From Tyto alba (lineage: Eukaryota > Chordata > Aves > Strigiformes > Tytonidae): DNA of 64,000 bases. The position numbers were made by a program, and so were the translations under genes. The stretch lies in assembly GCF_018691265.1 (NCBI RefSeq), contig NW_024881295.1:20202243-20266242 (forward strand), written 5' to 3'. The notes beneath the pieces were generated by a model. The model worked only from the letters and a program-made list of their open reading frames with translations, did not search any database and was not told the DNA's origin. Shown here piece by piece: positions 25,021-38,832 of this stretch; the first letter of the stretch is position 1, and every line of letters starts with the position of its first letter.

Positions 25021-27427
25021 CTGGGGATTAACAAGGGAGAGGAAAAAAAAAAAAAAATGTTGGTTAGACTGCAAAAAGCGAGACCCCCATCTAAAGTGTT
25101 GCTGCAGCATTTTTAGGAAGCTCTGCTTCAGGGCCACAAAACACAAGCAGGTCAAACGTAATTAGCCATTGGCAGAATGGGCAATTATCTTCATTCCAGA
25201 GAGAATACAAAGATTTTTAACAATTATTTTCCAGCTTGTGTACCAAATCCCTGATCTACGTTGCTGATGTTATGGATGAGTTTTGCCACAGGAAGTTCAA
25301 TAATTATTGCTCAGCTTCTAGAATCCTGTCAGAGAATCAAGGATCCTGATGGGCCTGGAACTTCTTTCTTCTTTCCTGATCTCTGGCTGTGATTTATTGT
25401 GTAAAACTAAACATAACATATACTTTGTGTTTCAGTTTACCCACCCAATATGAAGGAGGAAATGCTACACTGTCCACCTTGCAAGGGTTCAAGTTCTTAT
25501 TAGGTTTACTTGACATCTGAGAAGAGCTTCTTTCATAAAAATTTATATAGGTAATATGTGATTTATTAATGTAATTGTCATTGGCATGTTGTTACCTACC
25601 TCTTCCTTCCCCTCCAATTAGTGTCTCTTCCTAATATAAATTAAGCTAATTGCCTGAAATGCAAAATAAGCACAGAGGTAGGACCTGCACACACATCTAG
25701 AGGCTATCCATAGCATGCTAATGAACCCAAAATCTGGATTTGATAAGCAAATATTCAAATATAAAGAGGAATTAAAAAACATTTGTTTTGTGTCGAAACG
25801 TCAGTTATTAGCCAATCACCAAAAGACATTCAGGGCTTGCTGATTTCAATGGCTTACACACGTATTTCCTTTTCACTTTGCTGTAATTTGCATTGTCTCA
25901 TTTTGGCATTGTTTCTCTGAAAGCAGGGCCATAACAAATACATATGTTAAAAATAAGCATCCTCCTCATTTCCCAGAGACACCTCTCTAGTACACAGACA
26001 AGTACCTAGACAGTGGATAGAGATTGCTCTGACGGAAGGTTTCTCCAGCTTTTTTTTTTTTTTTTTCTCCAAATCAGGGCCTATGGCATTCATGCTACAC
26101 CAGCACTCCAAGGAAGTGTCAACAGTGCTAGCCACTAAGATGGCCTTAAAAACTCAATTAGACTGATGTTACAGAGGATTTAGAGGCAACCTGATCTCAT
26201 TTTGCTGAGCACAGCAACCTTACAGGAGAAATAATTCCCACCATGAACAAAGAACAAAATCTATTTGAAATTTAATTTTGCATTTGTCAATGTAATTGTA
26301 ATTGACATGGAAAACAGGAGAGGAATCCCAAACACAGAGACATTTGAGGATCCAGTTTTAATATCATACTAGAAGCCAGATGAGAAAACTTTAGAGTTTT
26401 GTGGAAATAAAGTTCATGTGAAGACTGCAAGAGACCTGGCATTCAAATGTCTGAAAGAGCTGTCATTAGCACCAGTTTGGTTTACTTCAAAGGAAAGTAC
26501 CATTTCCCATCATGAAGAAACCACCACCAGTGTTTCCAGTGAACTCAAAGAGAGCCTGGGAGCTAGAGCACACAGCAGTCCTGTGTGAACTTGGGTTTGG
26601 TTTTTCCTTTCTTCTTCTACATGTTTTCACTTAGAGACTCTCATGCTTTACAGAAAATTAAACAGAAAAATAATAAATAAAGTAATTTAAAAAAAAAAAA
26701 AAGCAACCTGCCTTTTTATTCCACTTACTTCAAACTGGTTCTCCATAATCACAGTTGCAATACTGTTAAGACAACAAACCTCCCCTCTCAGCCCCTTTCC
26801 TTTGGAGAAACTTCACCACCAGCATCCCTGCACCTCACTTCACATCCCATCCCATTTTCACTACAATTTATCTTCTCACTTCCTCTCTTCCAAATGACTC
26901 ACCAGAATCCCTCAAAGGAGCGAGAGTTAAGTGCTTGTGTGGAAACACATATGGAAAGAGAGACAAATACTTCCATGATCTCAAGACACGATCCCAGCAT
27001 GCTGTCTGGGGGTGTCACAAGCTGAAGCAAGGCAGCGCCGGTGGGTTTGCTGCACAGGATGTTGCCCCACGCAAGAAATGCCCACAGTGGGCTTGGGGGT
27101 CCTTCCTACATCCTTGCTGCCCACCCTGGGGACCTGGGATGTGGTCATATGCACCCCACCGGGTGCTGACAGTCACCAAGTGCCATGGGTAACTGTTTCT
27201 AGGGAAGCTGCCTTACACCGAGTTGACAGAGACTCAAATTCAAATCTGATCAACGTTATTTTCAGCAAAACGGGCAGAGAAAATAGTTGGGTTCTGGAGT
27301 CTCAAATGTTCCAGAAGGCCTATAAACAAAACCCCATGCAGCCTTAATATAGCATTCTTCCCTAAGACTCCAAGTCTCCCTACAGCCAAAACACTTGACA
27401 AGTTATCCAGGGCAAACATTAAACCTC

Positions 27428-27475
27428 CGTATATATATATATCTATGTCTTTATATATACCTATATATATATAAC
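27428..27475. repeat. TA-rich microsatellite
   Basis: Two TATATATA blocks separated by a CTATGTCTT-containing spacer, self-complementary enough to fold back. Confidence 0.85.
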
Positions 27476-28252
27476 TCCCTCTGGCAGAGAGCACCAAACT
27501 GTTTCCTGAGGTGCCTTTGCTATTAATTACCAACAAATGAAAAACCATGCTGTACAGATGGAGGCCCTGCCTCACACCACACAAACACTTTGAGTTTGAT
27601 GCAACCGATGTGACTACAGAAAATTGCGTAATTATTTTGCACATGATGGATCAGCAAGGGCAGGTGTGCCCACAAAACTGCAAACAGCCTATATACAGTA
27701 CTCACTAGATACTTTTTCAGAAGGACAGAAAACCCCACCTATCAGCAATCGTTTGAGTTCAGTCTTCAGTCTTCCTTGCAAATATTTCAGCTGGCCATTA
27801 AAAAGATAGATGAAGATAAAAACTTGCCAGACTGGACTTGTTTTTGAAAACACTTTTTTGGTTTATTTTTTTTTCAAAATTCTAAGGTGCCAATTTCACC
27901 TTTTCATTAGATTCTGTGATAACATTTCCAGTTCAACCTTTGATTTAAACAACAGCCAAATCTGCTAATTGCAATGAAAAAATAATTGTTTCACAATATG
28001 CAAAATGGGCTTCTCCTCAACATTTTGATTTTTGTAATGAGCCTTCTATCTGTACCAATGGTAACAAGTAAATCATGTGTCACGAAGGGAAAGTATTTCT
28101 AAAATCCTGTACAAGAGCCCATAAACAGCACAAGACAGCAGCATTTAAACAAATGGCAGTAGCATTTATAACAAACAGGAAGAGACAAAAATAAAAGTGA
28201 AGAAAATAAAAGAAAAAAGACATTTTGGTGGGGGAAGCTCCAGGAAACCTGA

Positions 28253-29322
28253 TGTCGTGGTTTGAGCTCAGAGGGCAACTGAGCATCATGCAGCCGCTCA
28301 CACATCCCCTCTCTCTCAGCAATGAGAAGGGACAAATGAGCCAGGTTTGGGATTCAAGATAGGACTGGGAGGGGCAGATCACCCATTATGGTCACAAGCA
28401 AAAGGCAGACTCGTTAGGGGAAGGAAAAAAGAACATAGATTTATTAGAGACACTAACAAAAACACTTAAGAGAGTAGGACAGTGAGAAGCATTGCCACAT
28501 CTTGAGAACACCTTCCCCCCACCCCTCCCTTCTTCCCGGGCTCAGCTCTGCTCCCGATATCTCTACCTCCTCCCCCAGTGGTGCAGGGGTAGGGAATGGG
28601 GGGTGCAGTCAGTGCTGCCGCTTCTGCCATCTGCGGTGGGAGGAGCTGCTGGAACTTCCCTCTGCTCCATCGTGGTCCCCCTCTCACAGGAGACAGTCCT
28701 CCACAAACTTTCTCCAACGTGAGTCCCTCCCACAGGCTGCAGCGTTCCCTTACACTGCTTCGGAGTGGGTCACCAACTTTCTCCAACTGGATTCCCTCCC
28801 ACGGCTGCAGCCCTTCCCGAGCTGCTCCGGCGTGGGACACCCCCGCATGCTGCAATCCTCCCAGCACTGAATTACAGCAGCGGGGCTGCCTTTTTCCGTG
28901 AGACCCCGGCCTTCTTCGGGCACAGCACCTTGATCAACCAGGCGAAACACAGGCCATAAATCGGTGTCTGCTCCACCGTAGCTCTCCATGGGTGGCAGGG
29001 GGGGCCGCCCTGCCATCTCACCACAGGATACAGGGGGGTCTCTGCTCTGGCACACCTCCCCCCTCCTTTCTTCCTCCGTTCCTCCACTGACCTTGGTGTT
29101 CATGCAGCTGCCACAACTCCTCCTCAGAAGTCCCACTGCTCGGCACCACGTCCCTTTTTAAATACATTATCACAGAGGCGCAGTTGATCGGCTCAGTTTT
29201 GGCGCAGAGGTGGAGCTGACTTGGAGCTGGAGGAGCTTCAAGAAGCTTTTCACATGGGGACACCCTTATAGCCCCCTCCCCTGCTACCAAAAAAACTCCA
29301 CCGCCCACTCAAACCCAGGACA
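28253..29322 (-). mobile_element. endogenous retrovirus LTR, apparently solo
   Basis: About 1,070 bp, much more GC-rich than its flanks. On the minus strand it runs from TGTCCTGGGTTTGAG to CTCAAACCACGACA, with the TG...CA ends of a retroviral LTR. The CTCAAACC-like terminus and the 'CAGTCGCTCA-type' segment near the 3' end resemble a widespread bird LTR group I know from memory; I cannot assign the family. Minus-strand signals fit this orientation: a TATAAG box (29270-29265) and AATAAA (28445-28440). No primer-binding site follows the 3' end, and there is no polypurine tract on this strand before the 5' end, so I call it solo. No clear target-site duplication was seen. Open frames inside are GC-driven and not genes. 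Confidence 0.85.
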
Positions 29323-30202
29323 CTTCAGAAGAAAGAAAAGGTAAAGAAAAAGAAAGAGAGTTTAGAACAGTTTAAATTGTAAGCTGGAACAAGATCAGAA
29401 AAAAAAGAGTGAGTAATCATGAAAAGAGCACCAAAACAGGAATGACAGTAGTAGTTAATGACAGTTAAATGCTAAAACAGAGAGTGTTAGGAAAACATAA
29501 AGTGTGCAACAAGGTGAGAAGTGAAGCCCAGGTGAGATGCATCATAGCAAATGGCTTCTCCCAACAAAACTGAGGCACAGGAATTACTTCAGTCGGTTTC
29601 ACAGTCCAGCTCTGGGAGCAAAAAATGAAAGGAAAATTAAAAAATGGCAGGCAATCAGACAAGTAATGAGTGATCAACCATCCATCCATGAGTTCAATTG
29701 CATGGTGAGCACCAGAGTCAGGCAGAAGTCACGCTGTGGCTGCAGCTTGAAGGACCTTCTGAGTGGAGCTTGAGCCTTCCACCCCAAATCCCTCAATACC
29801 CCCAGCCTGATTTTACAGTCGCTGCCAAGACCCTGCAAAGGCAGCTTGCTTCCTTAGTATCCAGGTTGGCAGCCCGAGGTGGCCCAGGTGTTTTCGTGCT
29901 GTGCTCCTTAGGCCTTTGGATCTCAGTTAGCACAAGTCAAGCTTGCTGGAGCAACCCTGTCTTCAGTCATGCAATTAACTCATACACAGGTTCCCAACTT
30001 CTCCCGTCTGAACAAGTCTTTTCTGAACACAAGCATCCAGAACAAACCAGACAATTTCAGATGAAGCTCTATCGGTGAGCAAGTGTTTATTTTATCTAGC
30101 CTTACTGAAGCTAGCATATGCAGCACATCCTAGGATAACATATGCCTTTTGCAGGTGGCTTTTTTCCTGTTAATAACTACTACTCGCAAGCCCTTCCCTT
30201 CA

Positions 30203-30620
30203 TCTGTTCTTTCCAAAGCAACTGGCAAGGCCCCAGATTATAGAAGCAAGTATTTTATTATTAGTCCATGTGAGTGTAATCTCCCACTCTGACCTATCAA
30301 GTTTTCTCACATGATTTAACCCGTTCTCATCCTCCAGCTCTTCCAGTATAATATGCCAAACATCAGCTGTGTTGATAATGCTATTATTTTGCATGTATTG
30401 CAATACTGTACGCATTGCTATCGGTAATGACAGGCCACAGGCTTTGTAGTGAGTTTGCAAGGCCTCAGGACTGAGGTTTTCAAGGCTTGCTCCATCTGAC
30501 CTTTCCTTGACCCATCTGCAGCTTTGTCAGATTTGGTTTACCAGCAACAGCAATTTTTCTAATTGACCAGCTAGCTATGGCTAATTTTATAGCTTTTTCT
30601 TTGCCATTGTATGGAGCCAC
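30203..30620 (-). pseudogene. decayed protein-like block in two overlapping frames, unrecognised
   Basis: On the minus strand one frame is open for 46 codons (30620-30483, ending at TGA 30482-30480), and the adjacent frame is open for 108 codons (30526-30203, ending at TGA 30202-30200). Both read like real protein rather than noise: balanced composition, acidic and basic clusters, several tryptophans, segments such as TADVWHIILEELEDENGL and IASWSIRKIAVAGKPNLTKL. The frames overlap around 30483-30526, consistent with one ancestral frame broken by a single-base indel. Neither has a convincing start. It lies 0.9 kb upstream of the LTR on the same strand, so a retroelement remnant is plausible, but I do not recognise the family. 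A processed cellular pseudogene is the alternative. Confidence 0.4.
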
Positions 30621-33600
30621 TCAGGTTTTACAGCTCTGTTATAATAATGTATTACAGAGAAATACAGGACTGGTATCTTAGCAAAGGCCTTGAGAAGTGA
30701 AGACATGGGATGCAGTGCAGAGGAGTAAAGATATGGGAGATATGAGATGGGGCACAGGCTTGACAACGGAGGCCCCCCTCATCTATACACAGCTTGTGAT
30801 CAGATAAAGAAATGCAGACTTGAAGCTGAACAAAACTAGATATAGGAGGTAAGAAAGAAAATACAGAAATGGTTTCCAACATGCCTAAAAGGTGCCATAT
30901 ATAGTAAGTTTGGATGAACATGGAGCTGCAGACCAATGAAGGAAGAGAAAGGCATAAAAGCATGTTAGCAAACGTTAAAAAATAACACCAATTTGATCTG
31001 AAAGTGTGGAGGAAGAAACCATCAAAACACATGTCTTCCTGACAAAGGACCCCAGATGACGACAAGTCACCATAACCATCCCCACTACCAACACCGTAAT
31101 GAAATCACCAACCTTAGGGCCGAGAGGAGCTGGGGAAGGGTCAACATAACATTATGAAAAGCAGTTGAATCTAAGTGTATATATAACAACCTTAACTGTG
31201 GTTGTGGTGGTATTGTTATTACTATTATAACATCTGCATAGACATGTCCTTTCTCTGTAATAATTACATCTACACTAATAACAATTCTTGGATAAGACTG
31301 CTAAGATTTCAATTACACTAACATTAATTTTTTTACTTTATATAAATATATATAAAAGGTATGGCTCCTCTTTGCCCATAAACAGCATTTTGAGCATAAC
31401 TATGACTCCCAGCTTCGTCTTTTAGTACATTATCGTTTTCATCCCATGATCATGAATAAATAAAATGCATCCCAAAAGCAGGCTTAAAAAATTCCTACAG
31501 CACATTATTTCTCTTCACAACACTGCTTAGAGTTCTCTTTAAGCTCCTTACTCATGTCAGGACTACCTTTTGCATTAATCCTCCTCTTTTTCCTGCTTGA
31601 ATGAATAATTTCTCATCAAGTTCCACAACAAATACTTCAAAAAATTACAGTTTGATTAGTCCCAGATTAGTCATGTCTATAAAATCAATTTTTAAATGAG
31701 CTAGTTTGGGAGATCAGCCTCCTTTCAGTAAACACATGCTGTGTTTAATGAAACTTAACATTTACCTCCACTTCTTAAACTATTCTCTTATTCGAAATGT
31801 GTTCTATTCTGCAGTCCATCAAGGGCAGATGAACATGCCTGCAGTTACCTGGATCTGTTTCTTTCCCCCATCTTAAATATAAATATTATTTTTGCTATGC
31901 TCCAGTTGTACAACAGCAGGAAGTATTTGATGCATGTTTTAACAGTCTTAACGAATCTGAAATGTCAAGTGCCATTTTTACAGTACTCCCAGATGGAATC
32001 ACAGTTTTCTCTGTAATAGAGAAGTTAAGACCATTCGGCTCTTCGGCTTTTGACCTCTGTAACAGTTGCAGAAACTTCAGCTCCTTCAAGTCTCTTTATC
32101 ATTCACCATCTGGTGCATGCCCCTGTGTCCTACCTCATCTCCCATATTGAAAACTGAGGCAAATGCTCATGCACTTCTGAAGCCAGACCTTTGTGAACTG
32201 TAATCTTCCAACTGCAAAGTGTTCCCTCTTCCCTCGCACACACACACATTTCCTGTGTTGTCTTTATTTGCAGGACTAAGGAAAGAAAACAATAAATCTA
32301 GATTTGCTTTTCATTTCCTTTGCAAGATTTAAGTCAGCTTAGTTTTTGGTGAGTCTCAGTGATCTGCCTCTTCTGGACTTCCAATACACTACTTTCGTGG
32401 ATGATCAGTGCCATTTTCCTAAATTCCTGCAGGATCCTGATAGCACTTTAGTGCTTTGATCCCTAGTTAGATTTGGAATTCCTCTCTACAGGTTTTTTTC
32501 CCCCTCTTTTTTATTGAGAAAATAAATTTCAATTTTATTTTTTCTTTTACTTTGATACAAAGAGATTTGAAATAATCCTTTATTAAAAATCTTGCATTGA
32601 TCCAACACACGTGACCAGTTTACTTAATTTTTTAAAAGACAACTTCGAAAATTGAAAACCTTAATTAGATTTATGTTCACAATCCTATGTAATATAAACT
32701 GAATCGGCTTGTTAATACCTGATATAAGTGGTTATTTTTAAGGATGAGCTGTAAGGTTATACTGAATTAAATTCTGAAATAGCATCACCTTTTTATAGTC
32801 CTGTCTTAGATAGTGAAGAAATCACATCCACAAATAATTATCCCATATTATTATTAGCACCATTTACCTTCTAATCTAAATTTGGAAAGATAGACCCTTC
32901 TATAATGAGAGCTCTCCTTCTTACATTTTCCTCGTGCATAATACCACAAGGACTTCTAATTAAATTCACATCCAACTTTGGGTTGACAGAAAACCAGTAG
33001 ATATTTTTCCATACTCCAAAAAGTAGTTTTGAGCCATATGAATCCTATCTTATGCACACCAGTAGCTCTTATTTATTTGCAGTGTATCATCAATTTCCAT
33101 TACAGCTATATGACTTTTACTGTGGTTTCTACCTTTTCTGGACCTTCAAGGACTGTCTACTGGTCACGATTACCATTACAGAGCGTGTCAGGACTAATTC
33201 AATAATATCTGCTTGCAGGTACTACAGCTCTTTCCATCTTCTCCAATTCGCTGCCCAGTCCACCCACACCTGATATTTCTCTCTGATCTCACCCAAATGT
33301 CTTCCAGGTACCAACTTTTCATTAACTGCTTTCCACCCTCATAACTGCAGTTTTCAACAGTAGTAATTTATTTCTTTGTCTTGGCTACCCTGCCACTGTA
33401 ATGTAGTTTCTTTATCTAGTGCTAAATTTTTATTCACCTTATTTTTCCTTCCTGAGTACTAAAAGTAGACATAGACATCACATACATTTCTCCATATGCT
33501 TCCTTACGGGTAAAGATCCCCAAACTCTCCTCACAGCACAAAGCCTTGGGCCAACTTGCTGATCTTCATCGCTTAGTTACACCCTCGTGGACCAAAGAAA

Positions 33601-34155
33601 TGCTGCATTCATTTCAAACATAACTACTACTATAGCCTTAGAGGTCTAAGCTTAAAACTGAGCCAAAGTTTAAGGAAAGAAAAAACATTTAATTGTAACA
33701 ACTGATTGCTCAACCAAATGATACTATCTGGCTAAAAAAACTCACCTTATTCTAATTTTTAACAATGGTTATGTTTTAGAATGTTTTTGTTAAAGAAAAC
33801 CTTCTAGAATAATGATGAAGTGCCACGTTTTCTTCTTTGGTCAAATTAAGTAATGAAATTATATTTTACTTTTTTTGGGGGGTAGGGGGCAAGTGGGTTG
33901 GTCGGTGTACCTCCCCCAAAAAACACCCCATATTAATTCAGAGTCCGGCAGCCACTGCAATCCCGCCCAAAGCAAAGCTGTGTGCTCACTTCCCTTACCC
34001 CTCTGACCTTCCCATGAGGGACTGGTATCCTCTTGTAACATAATAATGAAATTTTGGGAGCTGTGTCAGCAACACCCAACAGTGGACGCCTGTGGTCTGA
34101 GTCTGCGTGCTAACCAATTCGTTCAAAGCAGCTTAGGAAACCCCAAACCCTACTG

Positions 34156-34180
34156 AAAAAAAAAAAAAAAAAAAAAAAAA
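34156..34180. repeat. poly-A tract (A25) followed by CAAACC repeats
   Basis: Twenty-five A, then CAAACCAAAAAACAAACC. No retroelement body recognised on either side. Confidence 0.9.
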
Positions 34181-36080
34181 CAAACCAAAAAACAAACCCT
34201 CCCTGCATTTCAGCCATAGGAAGACGGCTGTGTTGTGGGGCTGGCATCTCAGCACCAGCCTCCAGGTCCCTGTTCCAACACGCACGACACAGTGCAGCTG
34301 GCAGGTTGCTCTGTATGGCAAAATGAGAGAGGATCGGGGAGTTTCAACTAACAGGCGCTTCTCAGCTTTTCTTTTTTTCCGTCCTCTCCTCGGCCTCCCT
34401 GTGGGAGGGAGAGAGAGGGGCCACCCCATATGGGAGCAGCTTCAGCGATGCTCTCCTGCCATGCAGGAGAGGGGAAGCTGGCAAGCAGCAGTTGGTAAGG
34501 AAAAGGCAATCGCTTCCAAGGTGAGCCGGCACTGGAAGGGGTTGGGTAAGCAGCAATTTATTCAGCAGTATAGTGTCAAATTTAAGAAAAAGGTAAAATT
34601 GAGTATAACTATCTGCTTGTTGCTGCAGATGAGCCAGGGAGAAGTTAGAAAACTCTAGAAAGCTGAAATTGTATTTGGCGAACTTACTTTATTTTTTAAA
34701 ATCAGCATTTATCTTGACTCCAACACAGGGTACCCGTAATAACAAGCCAGAATCAAACAGTTAGCTAAAGAGGAAAAAAAATCACAGTATGACCCTCCTG
34801 AGAAGGAGAAGTCAAACACTTCTCTTCAAAAATTGCAGTGTGAAGCTCAGGAACTACATTTTTCAATAAGTAATCAACTTTATGCTCTCTTTTCAACACG
34901 GACACCATTAAGGGCCAGAAAAATAAGCACTGATGCCAGTGAGTTATGCCAATGACATAAAAATAAGTAGGGAACCAAGAGTTGCATGACTGAAGAAAAT
35001 TATTAAAACGTAAACAACAAAAAGTCAAAACCAATGATCAATTCACATACCCCCGTCTAGCTTTATTCAAGTAAATAAGCTAAAGTAATTAGTTAAGTTG
35101 TGGATAACAGTTTCCCTAACCTTTGATATTTGCATAGTTGATTGCATGTGTGTCTCTCACACCAGGCTACAGCAAACTCACACACTGTGGATATTTTGTA
35201 TTTCTAGATCTCCAGACAGAAATTAAAAGTTCAAGTTGATAACAGATACCCCCTGGGTACGTGAAATCTGCCTTTTAGTGCTGAGCATAGTTTAGAATGA
35301 CTCGAGACTCAAGAAAATGACCATTCCAAGCAAATACAGACAGAACTTTGCTTTCGTTTTTCCAGAATGTTTTGCCAAAATCGAAACGTTTCACGGGAGA
35401 ACACCCCTTTCAACAAGTTGGCCAGATTTTGAAAGTATTTTTTATGAATTAAAATTATTTTATTTTGGTTCTTACAAGCTCACTAATATCAAACTGCATT
35501 CCTTCCCATTAAAAATATAATTTTACACAAGCTATACAAAGAATCCTACTGCTTCTCTGAAGCAGACTCTCCAGATACTTCTGTAACATGACATCAGATA
35601 TAGAAATCTGAACCTGCATTTGGACTTCTCGTTTGCCAGCTCTATCCCTCAGGAAGCACCGGGAGCTGTGCAATTCCTTCATTTCAAGTTTTAAGCAAGA
35701 TGCTGCCAAACCAGTACACTATAAGCCCTTAGCTGATCACAGAAGAAGGAATCAATTATAAAAGGCGTCATTTTTTTTGACTGAAAGTTTAGTACTCACA
35801 CAGTAGTGTTGTGAACAAAAATATAATGATAACAAATAGTTTGTTCCTCAGGAAAAGTGCAGCGAGTAGAAACACAGCGCTAAACAAACACAACAGGTAG
35901 TACAGCTGGTTAAAAGGCCAGGGAACTAAAAATCTAATAGAGATGGCCAAAACCCTCCAAAGGGGATTAAAAATTTTATGCTTCTCTCTTGAAATTTCCA
36001 ACACGAGATTCTTACAAAAGTGATTTTATTTTCAGAAAGCCTAGGGAACACACCTAAATATTTTAAATACATCATAATTG

Positions 36081-36128
36081 AAAAAAAAAAAACAAAAAAA
36101 AAACAAAAAAAAAACAACAAAAAAAAAA
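36081..36128. repeat. poly-A with regular C interruptions
   Basis: A12, then blocks of 9 A (once 10) separated by single C's, ending in CAACAAAAAA. Confidence 0.9.
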
Positions 36129-37816
36129 TTCAGTATCTTAAATTGATGTTAAGAAACTAATCATGTCAATAAAAGCGAGAAGAAACGTGCTGTCCTTTCA
36201 AGAGAAGCATTACATTTATTAAATGTAAAAGGGGAAATTGCTATTTTCTGTTTTGGTCCCCAGCCAGTGCATAGAGATCATTTTCCCAGCTTTGGCCTTC
36301 AAAGTTTCTCTCAGAAACTACATTGTTGAAATGAACATCGCTGTTGAAATCAGTTTTCACTCCTCCTTCCCTGAGCTCTTATTTCACTCTCATCCACAAT
36401 GCACACATTTTCTTCCTCTCTGTTGCTCGTGGCGGGTCTGAGCAAGTGAGGGCTCTCAAGTGGTAACTAATACTGACTTCTGTAACTGCCTCTTCTATTA
36501 ACCTTCCTCTCCCACTGCTCTAGCTGAGAAAACAGAACAAAAAACCACAAACCAACTGATATTTCAGTTCATTCTCTGCATTTCCAGATCCTAACTGAAA
36601 AAGACATTTTAAGCCGCTTCTGATACTGTGATTTTTTTTTTTTTTTCCATCCGTGCTCTTCCCACAATAATCACAGCTGCTGTGTCATTATCGACGAAGT
36701 CACACTGGGTTTCTTTACACTTTCATTTCTCCAAGACTAAAGACAAGATTAAGCAGTCCTAGATCTGATCACCAGGAAGAGCACAGGAGGCTCACCTCCG
36801 TTCTCTCCAGTTATTTTCATTTCAGTGAGATCAAGGCCTAGCTGCCGAATCAACTCTCCCGTGCAACATCTGCATCAAAGCGCCTCTCCTGGAGAATCCG
36901 TGTGTTGTGGTCCAGCCAGAACTACTGGTAAATATTCTCTATTCTCTTTCAACTCTGTTCCTCCAATATGCAAAAATGGAATTAGTGGATAATGGCCTAT
37001 CCAGGGGAAAACAATCTTGTATTACAGTTATTCTTTCTGCCTCCTTTCCCACCCCAAACTGGCTAGCGTCTTTGCTTTACCTAATGATCTTCTGATTGCC
37101 TGAGATTGTTAAAACACGAAGTATTTTTTCATTGTTTTGCAATGCCTCTGACAAGTGACCAGATCCCTGCTACTCAGCTATCATGACACTACAGGACCAG
37201 AAAAGGGCAAATAAACACTATAATACCGAGTCTTCTGGTATAAGGAATACAGCTGACATCTACTTGGCTAGCTAATGTGTTGTCATCTAGCGGAGATTAA
37301 TTTGGGTACCTTCTAAAAATGTTAGAGTAAGGCATATAAGTGGCATATTCCTATCCACTTGCTAAACAGAGGGCAGAAAAGAGTCTCTCTTTGTCCCTGT
37401 CTGGCCAAGAGAAAGTTTTCTTCACTATTACGATTTCATTTATTGAAAGAGAATAAATTCATGAAGCCCCATTTTCTTGACTGCAGCAGTTGTAACAATG
37501 TCCTACAGGTATAGGAAAATAAAAAAAAAAAGAGTGATTGATGAATATAACTATTTTTGTACTTAGGTCCACAGCAAATGATTATTACTACTACAGTGAC
37601 AAAAACTGTGTGCAGATATGCAGTGATGTCACCACAGCCCCAGTCGTCTACCACTATTGTGAATGCATCGTGATTTGAAAGCTGTTTAAGCTGTGACATG
37701 ATTTTCATAATGAACAGCTGTACTGTACAAGCCAGGCAGACGCCTCCACTGTATTTTCATTTTCTTTTTCTCCCTTTCCCCCAGTGAGGACATTTTCAGT
37801 TCAATGGCAATAGGCA

Positions 37817-37873
37817 AATCATAGAATAACAGGTTGGAAGAGACCTAAAGGATCATCTAGTCCAACCTTTTTT
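37817..37873 (-). mobile_element. CR1 LINE, 3'-terminal fragment
   Basis: A short copy of the CR1 3' end, in antisense: an ATCATAGAAT terminus, then GGTTGGAAGAGACCT and GATCATCTAGTCCAACC. CR1 is the dominant LINE of birds and is normally 5'-truncated, which fits a fragment this small. Confidence 0.9.
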
Positions 37874-38832
37874 GGCAAAATCAGAGCATCTGTTACTGTC
37901 CTCACTTCTCCATCTATGAAACAGGAACAACAGCGCTTGCTTCCTTCAGAAAAAACGCAGGGAAAACCATAATAAAAACTATTACATGAAGGGGGGATAA
38001 TTTTATTATCCAGCATCAGCTGCATCTTGCTTTACTTTCCTGGATCTTGTGCCGAAGCGTTGCAGCTTTGAGCAGGGTGGCTGGACTCCCCCAAGCAGGG
38101 GAGAGCAACAGCAACACTGTGCAGCTCCCAGTGGCTCAGCACGTCGTTGAGGGAAAGCTGTAAGACACAGCAGAACCCCTTTATCCTTCCTAACTACCTT
38201 TCCTTTAAAGTAATAAAATTTTGTCAAATACTTAAGTTTGGATGGCCTGAGCTGACTGTCAGGTTGGAGATTTATTTTTCCCCCTCCAATCAGACCCTGG
38301 AAAATACTCGGTACTGCTAAATAAAATGACCCATTTTATTTCCTTTACTCATTATGACTCCCTGTCTCTTTTGCCGTCTGCCTATTCAGATGGCACTCCA
38401 AAATATGCAATGGAGTCGGAAACCTATTTAAGCTGAAAACACTTGGCCTTTCCCCTGTGCCCTCTAATAATCTTTTCAAGGGACTACATTTATTATTTTT
38501 TTTTTTCAGGGAAATTATCTCCTTGATTCAAGTGACAAATTTCAGGCCATTGGGATATCTGTGCAAAAATGACTGAGGAAAAAATTAATTCAACCAAAGC
38601 AAATGAGACGTGTGAATGAAATTTGTGTTCCGGCCACATTGTAACACAGGGCTAGAATGTGTTTTTAAATCATTCTCCTCCAAAAGCTGTTAGCAAGCAG
38701 AGGGCAACAGTTGTGTATGGTGTTATCTCCTCTTTGCCAGTCAGAAAGCAAATGGCATCTCCGAGGCACATATGCCCTCCAGTGTTATATCAGTCAGCAA
38801 AGAAAGAGATGTCATCTTCTGCAACTGATAGA

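Noticed and set aside
28466..29308. Several long open frames on both strands in the GC-rich block
   Set aside because: They all lie within the LTR, overlap in every frame and resemble no protein; GC content removes stop codons.
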